Below are positions 10,099 through 22,112 of a DNA stretch of 64,000 nt, piece by piece. Positions within the stretch are counted from its first letter, which is position 1, and every line of letters begins with the position of its first letter. This DNA is from Panagrolaimus kolymaensis (taxonomy: Eukaryota; Nematoda; Chromadorea; Rhabditida; Panagrolaimidae): the NCBI GenBank assembly GCA_028622995.1, contig JAJQJQ010000049.1, forward strand, positions 682,001 to 746,000, given 5' to 3'. Position numbers and translations under genes: made by a program. The notes below the pieces were generated by a model that was not told where the DNA came from, made no database searches, and saw only the letters and a program-made list of their open reading frames with translations.

Positions 10099-12292
10099 AT
10101 GAGGATTCTTATAACAATTCTAGAAATGATGGAAACTAGGGTATATCAAAATAGTCATGAAGCCCAATGGGAAGTATTCCACGTAGAATTTATTGGGGTT
10201 ATAATGGTTTTATTAAGAAATTTATGTTTATCTGTTATATTTCAACAAGATTCAGAAAAATTGTAAGTTAAATTGGTAAAATTTATTTTCTGGAAAAAAT
10301 CGAATGCGAGTATTTCGAATATTTTTAAGACTTATTTTAACTTTTTTAAACTTTTTCTAATCTGTTTTTTTAAACAAGAAAATTTATTCTGAAAACTTTT
10401 TCTTTAAAAAAATAATAATCAAAATTATGCTAATTTCTTAAAAATGGCAGCAACAAAATTTTATCGGTTGCTTTTTTTGATTGATTTTTTTTGCAACTTT
10501 TTTTTTGTTCTTCAACCTCCAAAAATTTTGACCCATTCTCTGTTTTTTTTAGCACCGGTTTCTTGGTTGAATTTATAACATTAATATTTCCAATGTTATT
10601 TTGTTTAACAATATTATCAGAATATTTAAATACCTTAATCTTTATTATATTATTAATATGTGTGGGATTAGGTTTAATTCAAACGATGTTGGATAAACCT
10701 TTATTTTATTTAACCAGATATACTGATTATTTATCATATTTTCGGTAAGTTGGATTTTTTTAGTGGTAAATTTTTTACTCAAATTCTCACAATGAGAATT
10801 TTTTCCCTTTAGAAATTCTATGTTTATTGGTACTGCGGTAGCAATATTAGCAGTGGATTTTAATGTATTTCCTAAACGTTTTGGTAAAACTTCATCTTAC
10901 GGGATTTCTGTGATGGATATTGGAACCGCTATGTTTGTTATGTCCATGGCTTTATCTGAATATCTCATGGCTCATCGACCACAAAAACCTAAATCAAATT
11001 CAACGTAAGTTGCGTGAATCTTGCAAAACTATAAAAAAGTGTTTTAAAAAAATTAGAACGGACTTGAAACGAAAAAAATTATTTTATTGATTTTGTATCG
11101 AAAAATTATTTTGTTTCAGGAAATCTTCTTCCTTCCCAATTCCAGTATTTGCAATATTACTTGGAATTGGATTAATTCGAGAATTATTTGCTCATTTTTC
11201 TGGTTATAAACATTCCACAATCGAATATGGCGAACATTGGAATTTTTTTATTACTTTGGGTTGCCTAAAAGTAATTCAAAGATTTTCCAACAACAAAAAT
11301 TTAATGTTTGATGATTTTTAGCTTTTTACTTCGCTATTTCCATATCCATTTAGTATTCCAATTGGATTAACCATAGGCGTGGTTTATCAATCTTCATTAA
11401 ACTTGGGTTTGGAACAATTCATAATGAGAGAAGATCGAAATAGTTTAAATATATTTGATGCAAATCGTGAAGGAATTTGTTCTTTAATGGGTTATATTTT
11501 TGAATATTCGTTGGTTTTGGTTTATGCTAAAATTCTTGCTTCCATTGATGGGTAAAATTTTTTATTTTGGGGAATTTTGCTGATTTTGGTTTTTTTAAAT
11601 TCCGAAAGGCTTCCAAAATTTTAACCATATTTTGAATAAATTTTTTTTTGCAGAATTTTTAATCCAAGTTATAAAAGTGTCACTTTGTGTTTTGTTTTGG
11701 GTGGTTTAACTTATTTATTACAATTATTAAGTATGGGTTTATTTGGTGAACCATCTAGAAGAATAGCCAATACTCCATATATTTTATCAATGGTTTGTTT
11801 ACTTTTTTTTTGTTTAAATTTTTCAAAAAATATTTTTATGTTTAGGTAACTATGAAACTTTTGGTATTAGGATTTCTTCAACTTATTCAAATTCATGGAG
11901 TTTTAAAAAATAATGAAAAAGGTTGGATATTTATTGTTTCACAAAATTTTCCCTTCCATTTTTGAGAATCAAATAATTTAAATTTTATGTTTTCCTATTT
12001 TTTAGATAATTCCCAAATTTCTACGAAATCCTTAAGTTTATTAGAATCAATCAGTGGAAATTGTTTATGGTTTTTCTTAATAGCAAATTTGGGCACAGGC
12101 TTTGTTAATTCTATTTTAAATACTCGTAAAGTAACAAATGTGATATTACAAATGGCAATATTAATTTTATATAATTTTGGAATTTGTTTTATTATTTATC
12201 TTTGGAATTTATATAATAATAAGCATCGAAGGAAATCTTTAACATCGAATAATGGTTCAGCTTTATTAAAAAATGTTATAATTGAAAAATAA
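10099..12292 (+). CDS. pigw: PIGW/GWT1 glucosaminyl-PI inositol acyltransferase
   Basis: ER membrane enzyme that acylates the inositol ring of GlcN-PI, an early step of GPI-anchor synthesis. Eight exons: 10099-10262, 10553-10744, 10813-11004, 11120-11270, 11322-11551, 11654-11792, 11846-11921, 12006-12292. They give 476 residues, close to the 490-505 usual for the family. Many hydrophobic segments cover most of the chain. The family signature is clear: AILAVDFNVFPKRFGKT followed by YGISVMDIG (residues about 129-156), and DANREGICSLMGY later. The extended N-terminus reads NSHEAQWEVFHVEF. The junctions alternate phases 2, 0 and 1 and all close. It is tail-to-tail with the chemoreceptor gene, whose stop is only about 150 bp away. 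Confidence 0.93.
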
Positions 12293-12445
12293 AAATAATT
12301 AAAAATTAAGCAAGCTCGATGCCATTACAAACAACAGTAAACAAAATTTATGATTGGATTAAAACAAAAATTTAAAAAAAGGTGAAAAGCATTTTTGGTT
12401 GTTTTTATTAATTACCACACTACGTTTTACAAAACGTATGTAAAT

Positions 12446-13964
12446 TTATTTTATTGCAACAAAAATTGAATTAGTTCGAACTCGAGTTGTTGTTGCTGCG
12501 GCTGTTTTATGAAAATCAGTAAAATTAGAGACAGCTATTCCAACACTACTTTTACGAATATTAAATTTAAATTTAAGTTTAATAATTTTTAACGTTGCAT
12601 TTCGATATGATTTTACAATCGCTATAACAATAATTACATCGATAATAGGATATAACGAAGTCATTTCAGCCATATAAATACTTAATTTGCTAAAACTATA
12701 TGGAACCGAAGGGGCAAGAAGTAAACCCAACCAAATAAGGCAAGGAAGACCAAAAGTAATTAAAGTAAAAAATTGAGCTAATGTTGTATGAAGCATTAAA
12801 TTAAATTGTTTTTTAGATTGGGAAGAATATTTAATATTAGTATTTTTAGAATAATTAAAATTTTCATAAATTAACCATGCAGCGGCAAACCCACGAAAAA
12901 TAAAGAAAAAAATAACCACAATAATACAGTAAATCGTTGTAAAATCCCAAATCCATTCAAACATAAAAAGTGAGGCTTGAGAATTTAATAAAATTTCAAT
13001 ATTTTCAATATTTTTCATTAATAAACTATACGTTTCTGAATCGCTAAAACTATTTAAATAAGCAACGATAGGACTGAAAATTCCAATAAAATACGATAAA
13101 ATTAAAATGAAATAAATCCAAAACCGAATTTTTTTCACATTGGAATTAGTAACTTTAATTATTTGAAAATGTCTTTCCAATAAAACTATGGCCAATGAAT
13201 CACACATGGATGCAAATAAAATAAACATAAGAATAAAACATATTCCTGAAGAAATGGATGACATGGGACTTAATAATCCTGTTGGATAAATAATATTGTA
13301 AGGAAATAGCCTAAAAATGAAAAGGTTCTTTTTGACCGTTTGGAATTAAAAAAAAGTATAATCATTTTTAAAAAAGTTTGTCTGTTCCCAATGTCTTTGT
13401 TAATTTATTTTTGTTTTATCATTTTTATTTCGATCAGAAATTCAGAATTGTTTTATTTTGTTTTGTTAATTAAAAAAATTTTTCTTGCGGTTAAACAATT
13501 TTTTTAAATCTTGTGCAAATTTGGTGAAATAAAATTAAAACGTGTTTTTCACTTCAAAAAATAGTGCACTCTTTAAGAAAAAAGGTAAAATGTAAAAATC
13601 CTCGCTTGCTTGACTAGCTTTGTAGCAAAGTTTGAAAAATATTTTTTTTTCGCTTAAAAAGTGCTAATTTCATCATAATCTTCGTACTTTTGATATTTTT
13701 AATTTTCTTGAATTAAAAAATAGAAGAATTTTTTACTTACCTATAAGGTTTCCAAACCAAAATAACGAGTTCAATGCCAAAACAACAAAAAATATAAATT
13801 AACATAAAAATTCGAAATGTTTTCATTTTTTTGTTTGAACAAACAATCAATACAAAAGCATAATAACCCAAACATATTGCAGAGAATATAAAAATAAGAA
13901 TATTTATTATATTAAAATTATTAATAAAATTTAAATCTATTAAATCTGAGACGTTATTATTCAT
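12446..13964 (-). CDS. SRH/STR-like seven-transmembrane chemoreceptor, paralogue 1
   Basis: Predicted nematode G-protein-coupled chemosensory receptor. Two exons, 13964-13741 and 13310-12446, join in phase 2 within the Arg of WKPYRLFPYN, giving 362 residues. Residues about 20-45 and 55-73 are the first two membrane helices, followed by the family-type segment IIYPTGLLSP. Helices continue to the last one, which ends SLYPIIDVIIVIAIVKSYRN, matching the Pro-Ile-Asp ... Tyr-Arg signature of the SRH/STR superfamily. Before it comes the intracellular QSKKQFNLMLHTTLAQ. The tail is rich in Thr and Asn. Two paralogues with the same intron lie at 18276-19898 and 20486-21740. The exact subfamily is uncertain; SRH-like is my best reading. 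Confidence 0.85.
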
Positions 13965-14845
13965 CGATGCAAAAAAGTTAAAAATAAAAAAAGTAAAAAG
14001 CTTTTTAGTTAGTAAAAAAAATTATTTGTGCCTCCTCATTCGAGCCATTTCATTGGAAATCAGGTGCAATAAATTTTAAAAGCAAGCGTGGGAAAATAAA
14101 TAAACATAAACTTTCAAATTAAAAAAAGGATTTATTTATTAATTTTGAGAAAAAATTAATTTAGTGATTTTTGACTTTTTGGGAGAAAAACAAAGATCAT
14201 AATATTTTTAGTTTGTTTAGGGTTTTTCCAGGAACCAAAATGCGGTCAAAGAATTAACTTTTTTTCTTATGACATTTTTTATGTTAAAATGTACAAATTA
14301 TAATGGAACCTGTTTTTCAGGGATATAAATTTTATTCACGCGTTTTTAGTCAAAGGAAAAATTGTACCAAAATATTTGTTGTCAGAAGTGGTTTTTGCTA
14401 TTTAAAAAATGAGACTTGAACTTTAACAACAGATGTTATTTAAATAAATTTAACAGGGGTTGTTCTTATTTTTATTTATTTGCTGAAGAAAAAAAAACAC
14501 AATTGAATAATACATATTTTTCCAGCCCTAGTTTCTCGAGATCAAAAAAAAAAACATTGCTAGAAAAAAACTGGGTGAGTCAGGGTATATTTGTTCCGCA
14601 AGCCAGCCGCACAACAAACATTTTGGGTGAGGCCTTGTTGTTTGTTATTTTTTTCGTTCATTCCCTCCTCTCACGTTCGTTCCCAAGTGAGCGCTCACTT
14701 CACTTCAATCAATGCAGCCAGCAACAATTCTTTTTCGTCAAGAAAAAACTAAAAATTGTTGTGTTACAAAATCAAACCTGAAATTATATTATTACTATTA
14801 TTATCGTCTACAATATTTTGATTTTGCTGCTACAATAATACAACA
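13965..14845. other. Divergent intergenic region between chemoreceptor and CSC1-type gene
   Basis: About 0.9 kb separating the start of a minus-strand chemoreceptor from the start of the intronless channel gene. It is AT-rich with no domain-bearing frame. The frame at 14416-14781 is low complexity and probably 5' untranslated or upstream DNA. Confidence 0.6.
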
Positions 14846-17461
14846 ATGGCGGATCCCCATCAAACTTCATCTTTGCAACAATTCTTAACTGTGCTTATTG
14901 TCAATTTGGCACTTTTTGTGGCGTTTATTGCCATTTTTGTATTGTTGAGAAAAAGACAAAGGAGAGTTTATGAACCCAGATACGTTGTTGATTCCGTTCC
15001 AAAAGATTTAAAACCTGATGAAGCTCCAAGAGGTGCATTCAGTTGGTTAATACATTTGTTAAAAAAACCCCAAAGTTTTATCATCCAACATACAAATCCT
15101 GATGGTTATTTCTTTATTAGATTCTTATTTGGTTTTGCTTCCATCTGTATTCTGGGTTGCTTCTTGCTATGGCCAATTTTATTTCCCATCAATGCCACAA
15201 ATTCCAATCACATGAAAGGTCTTGATATTTTATCATATGCAAATGTAAAATATGAATATCGAACTTTTGCACATTTATTTTTATCATGGATTTTTTTTGG
15301 TTCAGTGACTTTTTTTATTTATCGAGAAATTGTTTATTACACGACCTTCCGACACGTTTTACAAACCACTCCATTGTATGATTCATTGCTGTCATCGAGA
15401 ACATTAATGTTAACCGAAATTCCTGAATATTTGTATGATGAAGATTTATTGAGAGATTTATTTCCAGCTGCATCGAATGTTTGGTATGCAAGAGATTATT
15501 CAAAATTAAAAGGAAAAGTTGAAAAAAGAGCTAATTTTGCCTCCAAATACGAGGATGCTTTGAATGGCGTTTTAATCAAAGCCACAAAAAAGAGAAACAA
15601 GGCTTTGAAAAAAGATCAACAACCACCACCGACACCTGAAAATGACTTAAACAAATATTTGAAAGATGGTAAAAAGAGACCAAGTCACAGAAAAAAATTA
15701 ATTTGCTGTGGTGAAAAAGTCGACACCTTAGATTATTGTGCTAAAAGGCTGGGCGAATTAAACATCGAAATCGACAAAAATCAACGTGAACACACTTGCA
15801 ATCGACCAATTTCAGCAGTATTTATTGAATTTCCAACTCAATTAGAGCTACAACGAGCTTACCAAGCAATTCCATACAATCCTGATTTAAAATCTGTTTA
15901 TAGACGAACTGGTATTTCTCCTGATGATGTAATTTGGGATAACGTGCAATTAAGTGCCACCAAAAGAAGAATAAAAAAATTTATTGCTTCAACTATTTTG
16001 ACTCTCATGATAATTTTTTGGTCCATCCCAGTTGCGGTTGTAGGTATTATCACAAATATAAATATGATAACAGAAAAAGTTGCATTCTTACGCTTCATTA
16101 ACAATATGCCTGATGTCTTACTTGGTTTAATTACAGGTCTTTTACCTGTTGTTGCATTGGCTGTGCTAATGGCATTGGTTCCGGTTTTCATTAAATTAAT
16201 TGGTAATATTGCTGGTTGTTTAACTGTTCAAGAACTTGAAGGCTTCTGTCATTCTTGGTATTATGCCTTTCAAGTAATTCAAACTTTTCTTGTTGTTACT
16301 TTGGCTTCGGCTGCTACTTCTGCTGTAACCAGCGTTATTAATAACCCACAAAATGCCCTAACAATTTTGGGTGAAAAAATTCCACCTGCTTCTAACTTTT
16401 ACATTGCTAACACTTGCTATCAAAGCTTAGCATTGTCATCTGGATTACTTTTGCAAATAGTTGATTTGATTTTGCCAAAATTAATGGGTAAAATATTTGA
16501 CAGTACACCAAGAGCCAAATGGACAAGATTCAATACTTTGAACCAACCCGTTTGGTCGGTTATTTATCCACCGTATCAATTAATTGGAATAATTGCAATT
16601 ATTTATGCCATAATTGCTCCATTAATTTTGGGTTTTGCCGCCATTGCTTTCATCTTACTTTATATCGCATATTTGTATTTTTTGGTTTATGTTCAAGAAC
16701 CAAATATAACTGATATGAGGGGCCGATTTTATCCTAGAGCATTACTCCAGCTATTTGTTGGTATTTATTTGGGTGAACTTTGTCTCGTTGCATTATTTGT
16801 TTTCAAAGAGAATTGGGCAACGGTGGCTTTGGAAGTTGTTTGGATTGCAGTTACTGCAGCAGTTCACATTTACATAACATGGAAATATTTGCCATTATTT
16901 GATGCCGTTCCTATTTCGGCTATAAAATATGCCGCCGGTGATCCTACATTCAAATATCCATATCATGATCATGGTCGAAGCGAAATTAAATTTGTTGGCG
17001 AAAATTATTGGAAAGGTGAAAATCCAATCAGTACCAGTCATTTCGATCAAGCCTTAATTGATTTACCAACAACAACAGGGTCGTCGACACCCCAAAATGC
17101 TGACGACATTGAATCCAATGGTCCACCACCAAGATTATCACCTGTTAATTGGCTAATTAAATTCTTTAATCCTAAAAAAGAGACTTTTGAAATGATAAGA
17201 AATATGATGCCACGTGCATATTTTAAATATGTGGAATACAATCCTGCATTTATTAATACAGCATATTTTGTTCCGGCAGTTAGGGATGAAAAGCCTTATA
17301 TTTGGATTGCTAAAGACAATATGGGTTTATCAGATATTGAAATAGAGAAAGCTGCACAACATGGTGTCAATATTTCTGATGATAATGCTACAATCAACGA
17401 AAATGGTGATGTTTGTGTTTCAGGTCCTCCTCCAAATTATAAAGAGACGCTAAAAATGTAA
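14846..17461 (+). CDS. CSC1/OSCA (DUF221) calcium-permeable channel of fungal type, intronless
   Basis: Membrane protein of 871 residues in a single exon. Order: N-terminal membrane helix (about 13-35), then PRGAFSWL, two more helices (about 93-115 and 143-160), the RSN1_TM part with WPILFPINAT (109-118), the cytosolic PHM7-like domain (about 183-370, starting SSRTLMLTEIP and ending GISPDDVIWDNVQL), and the RSN1_7TM pore region (about 375-655, including QVIQTFLVVTLASAATSAV and IPPASNFYI). A C-terminal extension has KPYIWIAKDNMGLSDIEIEKA and NISDDNATINENGDV. Domain order, the NAT motif, the PASNFYI motif and this C-terminal extension are those of fungal CSC1 proteins. The family are osmosensitive or mechanosensitive cation channels. 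Nearly all other multi-domain genes here have many introns. Horizontal transfer from a fungus is the likely explanation. Confidence 0.9.
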   Translation: MADPHQTSSLQQFLTVLIVNLALFVAFIAIFVLLRKRQRRVYEPRYVVDSVPKDLKPDEAPRGAFSWLIHLLKKPQSFIIQHTNPDGYFFIRFLFGFASICILGCFLLWPILFPINATNSNHMKGLDILSYANVKYEYRTFAHLFLSWIFFGSVTFFIYREIVYYTTFRHVLQTTPLYDSLLSSRTLMLTEIPEYLYDEDLLRDLFPAASNVWYARDYSKLKGKVEKRANFASKYEDALNGVLIKATKKRNKALKKDQQPPPTPENDLNKYLKDGKKRPSHRKKLICCGEKVDTLDYCAKRLGELNIEIDKNQREHTCNRPISAVFIEFPTQLELQRAYQAIPYNPDLKSVYRRTGISPDDVIWDNVQLSATKRRIKKFIASTILTLMIIFWSIPVAVVGIITNINMITEKVAFLRFINNMPDVLLGLITGLLPVVALAVLMALVPVFIKLIGNIAGCLTVQELEGFCHSWYYAFQVIQTFLVVTLASAATSAVTSVINNPQNALTILGEKIPPASNFYIANTCYQSLALSSGLLLQIVDLILPKLMGKIFDSTPRAKWTRFNTLNQPVWSVIYPPYQLIGIIAIIYAIIAPLILGFAAIAFILLYIAYLYFLVYVQEPNITDMRGRFYPRALLQLFVGIYLGELCLVALFVFKENWATVALEVVWIAVTAAVHIYITWKYLPLFDAVPISAIKYAAGDPTFKYPYHDHGRSEIKFVGENYWKGENPISTSHFDQALIDLPTTTGSSTPQNADDIESNGPPPRLSPVNWLIKFFNPKKETFEMIRNMMPRAYFKYVEYNPAFINTAYFVPAVRDEKPYIWIAKDNMGLSDIEIEKAAQHGVNISDDNATINENGDVCVSGPPPNYKETLKM

Positions 17462-18275
17462 CACAACAATATAATATAATTATGCATAATTATTTTTTGT
17501 TTGTTTAATAATTAGTTAATACTATTTTTTACTAAACTTGTCAACAACATCTTTGTTGTAAATATTGTTGTTTCCTCGTCTTAGATACTGTCATTTATTT
17601 TATGTGCATTTTGTATGGTAGAATCACTTTAAACATTCAAAATCATATTTTATACACCTTTAGTTTTGTGATAAATGTATAATTTTTGAAACTTTAATTA
17701 AAATATCACTTTCCGCCTTTTTTATATGTTTCTGCATTTTACCCTATTCAAAGAGGACGGTGTTGTAAAAAGTGCTATAATATTCAAAAACAAACATAAT
17801 GATGCCATATTTTTTTTCTTCTTCGTAAAACACCTGTATTTTATTTAGTTTGTAACATAACTCCCAAGCCAAGCAACAAATAATAATACGTAGTTGGAGA
17901 GTTGAGACATTGAAAAAATTAATTTTGTAAACCACTAACAATCGTAAAAAATTTCTTAGTAACAAACAAAAAATATAAAATTCATATTTATTGTTTTTAT
18001 AAAACAATTTAACTGATGTCTCCTTCGCTCTCAAACAGATGTAATTTATTTTGTTCGTTTACCAAAAAATATAATAAAAAAAATTAAATTTATTTTGAAT
18101 GAAACAAAACACAATTTTATTTGGAAAATTCCAAAGTTATCGTATTTATTAAAAATGCCTTTTGAACGAAAAGTTTATATAGAGCAGCTTTGAAGAAAAA
18201 TTTAACAAAAATTTCACAAAAAAATATTAATCAAAGTCCGTGAAAAAAAAAAATTGATATTTATTTTTATTCGTA
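17462..18275. other. Convergent intergenic region
   Basis: Lies between the stop of the CSC1-type gene and the stop of chemoreceptor 2. No domain-bearing frame, RNA gene or repeat boundary is visible. Confidence 0.6.
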
Positions 18276-19898
18276 TTACATAGAAATTTGAGATAATGAT
18301 GCAATTCGATTATTATTATTGTTATTATTTGTTCGAGTTCGAGCATTCACTGTCGCCACTGCGCTTCTTTCAGTCAGATCCGTTCTTCTTAAAATGATTT
18401 GTTTAAATATTTTGCACGTTTCATTTCGATATGTTTTAACAACCGAAATAACAATAATTACATCAAAAATAGGATATAAAGAAATTATGGCTTCCATATA
18501 TGCCGCTAAAAACATTAAATTTGATGGAACCGAAGGAAATGCAAGGAGGCACATCCAAAGTAATAAAATTGGAACAAATATTCCTAAAGTTACTCCTTGA
18601 GCCAACGTTGTGTAAAGCATTAAATTAAATTGCTTTTTAGATTGGCTTGAAAGAGAAATATTAGAATTTTTGGAATAATTGAAATTTGCATATAGCATCC
18701 AAATCGCCAAAATAAAATGATAAATAATTAAAATCACCGTCATCGAAGTTGTAAAAAGTGTATAAAAACTTATTCGATGTTTAATATAAAAAAGTGAAGG
18801 TTGAAAATTAAACAAAATTTGAATATTTAAAACATTGGTTTTTAATATTTCTAAAGCCTCAGAATCTTCGCTGGTAATAAAATTGAAACACATTCCGCAA
18901 AAAGTTAAACAAAATAAAAATGCAAGCAAAAAATAAATAAAAATTCTTAATTTTTTTGGTTTTTCACCTTTTATAATTTCTATAATTAAAAAATGCCTCT
19001 CTAATACCACAATTGCAAGAGCATCGAACATAAGGGCATAAGACATGAGAATGAGAACGAAGCATAAAATGGATATCCTTGATGACATAGGGCTTAAAAG
19101 TCCAGTTGGATAAATAATTTCAAATGGAAATAATCTGTAAAAAAAAGCTATTATAAAATCGAATAAAAAAAATCTTTTTTAATAAGTGCGTAATTTTCTG
19201 TTTAAAAAGTAAATATTTTTTTGTGACAAAGATTTTTGAAACGAAGTTTCAAGAAAAAAATTATTTTTTTCCGATTCTTTATTTAATTAATTTTAAATTT
19301 AATTTCTTAGTAACTTTTATAAAGGCTTATTTAAAAAAAATTGATTTTGAAACATCAAGTCTCGCAGCCCAAAAAAAGAGCTATTTTTCCGTTATTTATT
19401 TTTTTTTGTAAGTTGTAAGTCAAAAGAAAAATATTTGTGTAAAAAAGTTTTAAAAATAATAACTCTCTCAAAAATCAAAATGCTCCTTATTTTCGGGATG
19501 ATGAGTGAAAGCTTTGGTTTTTGCCATTGAATATCTTGCCACTAACTTAAATAAAATTATTTTTAGAAAAGTTTAATTTTTTTGGTTTTCGCAAAATTTA
19601 GTTAATTATTAGTTGGAAATTTTTTTACAAAGTTTCTTTCTGTACTTTTTCCTTACCGATAAGGTTTCCATAATAAAATAATTAATCCAACATTAAAACA
19701 ACAAAAAATATAAATAATCATAAAAAATCGAAATATTTTCATTTGTTTATTTGAACATTTAATAATTAAAAAAGCATAATAAAATAAAAATAAAATACTT
19801 ATTCCAAAAATTATAAAAGTATAGGATTCAAATGTTTTAGTGTATTCTAAATTAATTAAATCTGAAACATTATAAACCAACGAAGAAGAAGAAGCCAT
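18276..19898 (-). CDS. SRH/STR-like chemoreceptor, paralogue 2
   Basis: Exons 19898-19657 and 19134-18276, joined in phase 2 at the same Arg as paralogue 1 (WKPYR then LFPFEIIYPTGLLSP), giving 366 residues. The same landmarks are present: ANFNYSKNSNISLSSQSKKQ before the sixth helix and SLYPIFDVIIVISVVKTYRN in the seventh. The C-terminus ends in a run of Asn and a short ASLSQISM tail. The conserved intron and flank structure show it is a local duplicate. Role inferred from the family: sensory-neuron odorant or pheromone receptor. Confidence 0.85.
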
Positions 19899-20485
19899 GA
19901 TTTTTATTTTTTTTGACGCAACAAACTTAGAAAATAAAAATAAAAAACTGACGTTTTTGGAAGGAAAAAAAATTAGTCGAACATGGTTTTTCTTAGATTT
20001 TTGGTTTTTTGGTCTGAAAAAATATATGATTTTAATATTAAAATTTTATTAAAGTACGAAGAATTATAAACCCAGGTGCGATGAAGCTTCTCGTTGCTCA
20101 TTAAAACTACACACTTTATTGAGCTTTTAAACTTATTTTTTGTTGTTAGAATAATTTTTTATTATAAATTTAAAAAAAAAATTTTTATTTTTATATTATT
20201 CATATAATTTATAGCTGACTGTAAAGGTTGTTATCGTCGTAAATGTTTAAAAGAAAAAATAAAGGTTTAGTTAGTCAGAAGTTTAAAAAACTTGGTGTCT
20301 GGGGTTTTTGCAAAGATCAAAAGAGTAAGATCCTGAGAGAAAAAAATCTTTCCGATAACTGAATACATATTTTGTTTCGAAGCCAAAAAAAAATTCTTTC
20401 ATAGCCTAAAATGGGTTCTTAAAAAAATTAAATATTTATTCGTTCACAAAATTAAATTCTATTCTGTACAAACACATTTTGATTA
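19899..20485. other. Intergenic between chemoreceptors 2 and 3
   Basis: AT-rich spacer holding the likely promoter of paralogue 2 and 3' flank of paralogue 3. Nothing else is seen. Confidence 0.6.
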
Positions 20486-21740
20486 TTATTTTATATTATT
20501 ATTCGTTAATTTTGTATCTGTCGCAGCAGCAGCAGCGGCAATTAAAATACTTTGACGATAAATTATTTGAATTTTAAATTTAAATTTAATTTTAAAAATT
20601 TTTAATGTTGCATTTCGATAAGATTTTACGATTCCAATAACAATAATAACATCGATAATAGGATATAGCGAAGTCATGGCTTCCATGTAGTAAGTTAACG
20701 GGATCAGATTTGCTGGAACTGGTGGGCCCAAAAGTAAAAAAAGCCAAGTGAAACAAGGGAGTCCAAAAAATGATAAAGTTATAAATTGAGCCAAAGTTGT
20801 TTGAAGCATTAAATTTAATTGTTTTTTAGATTGTTTTGAAAGAGAAATATTAGAATTTTTTGAATAATTAAAATTTTCATATATCAGCCACAGTGCTAGG
20901 CTGAAGCGATAGAAGGAATAAACCAGCATGGCCGCGATACTATAAAGCGTCAAAAAACTCCAAGAATGGTCGAACATTAAAAGTGATGGCTGAAAATCCA
21001 ATAATAAAATTTCTACACTCTCCACATTTTCTTTTAATAAATTAAATGCAATTTGATCAGAAGTTTTTAAAAAAGTTAAAGCCGTTCCAGAAACAGCTAT
21101 CGCAAAAGTTAAAAATAAAAAACTATGCACGTAAAATCGTAATTTTGGCACATTTGGATTTATAACTTTAATTATTTGAAAATGTCGCTCAAGTAAAACT
21201 GTGATTAAAGAATCGACCATTCCAGCAAATGAAGACATCATGATAATGAAACATGTCGCTGAAGAGGTGGAAGACATGGGACTTAAGAAACCTTTCGGGT
21301 AAATAATATTATATGGAAATAATCTAAAAAAATATGTATGTATATTATTTTTAAATCTTGCAACATGTGAGCTTGAATTAACGAATAAATTTTAATTTTC
21401 TTATTTTATGAAAATTTTCTCATAATTATTTTTCAGTGTTAAAACTTGTTTTTTCTTAAAGTTTTTGTAAATGAGATAGTTCTAGAAAAATTTACAGTCT
21501 CAAATACCCTTACCGATAAGGTTCCCATAACAAAACAATAAGTTCCACCATAAAACAACAAATAATATAGCTAAACATAAAAATTCGGAATGTTTTCATT
21601 TTCTTGTTTGAGCAAATATAAATAATATAAGCATAATAAAGCAAAAATAATGTAGTTATGGAAAATACAGAGATGGTAAAGAATTTAAATTTGTCAACAA
21701 AATCCAAATCAATTACGTTTGAAACATTGAATAATTTCAT
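20486..21740 (-). CDS. SRH/STR-like chemoreceptor, paralogue 3
   Basis: Exons 21740-21514 and 21323-20486, phase-2 junction at the same Arg (WEPYR then LFPYNIIYPKGFLSP), giving 354 residues. The seventh helix reads SLYPIIDVIIVIGIVKSYRN, nearly identical to paralogue 1, and the segment before helix six is QSKKQLNLMLQTTLAQF. The C-terminus has an Ala run. It looks closest to paralogue 1 in the seventh helix and in the basic KFKFKI tail, so the CSC1-type gene and paralogue 2 lie between two close relatives. Confidence 0.85.
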
Positions 21741-22112
21741 AATAAAAAAATAAATAAATAAACAAAAGTTTTTTCAATAAACTTTTTTACATAAAAATTT
21801 TTTTTATGAAAATTTTAATGACCTTTCATTAATTTCTAAGCTTGCATGTTTACTTTTTTTTTATTAATTTTTTTCTAGTGTTAAAAATTTTTTTTAATAA
21901 ACATTAGCAAAAAAGGCAGCTGTCATGTCACATTTAGCATTTTTTTAAAAATTTTATAATTGACATTTTTGAAGTTTTTTGTGGGAAATATTTGTGGGAA
22001 AAATAAAAATTTTAATTATTTTGGTGGGAAAATTTATTTTTAAATTTGTTTACAGAAGAGATAAAAGAAGTAAGTTTAAATTTAAAAAAAATTCGATAAT
22101 CCAAAAAAGTGT
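21741..22112. other. Intergenic
   Basis: About 370 bp of AT-rich DNA between the start of chemoreceptor 3 and the stop of the RNF216-type gene. No feature seen. Confidence 0.6.

Noticed and set aside
14416..14781. 121-residue frame upstream of the channel gene
   Set aside because: Low complexity, no domain, no start context; likely upstream or 5' untranslated DNA.
14846..17461. Fungal contamination of the assembly
   Set aside because: The gene is flanked on both sides by nematode chemoreceptor paralogues in continuous sequence; kept as a point to verify with long reads.
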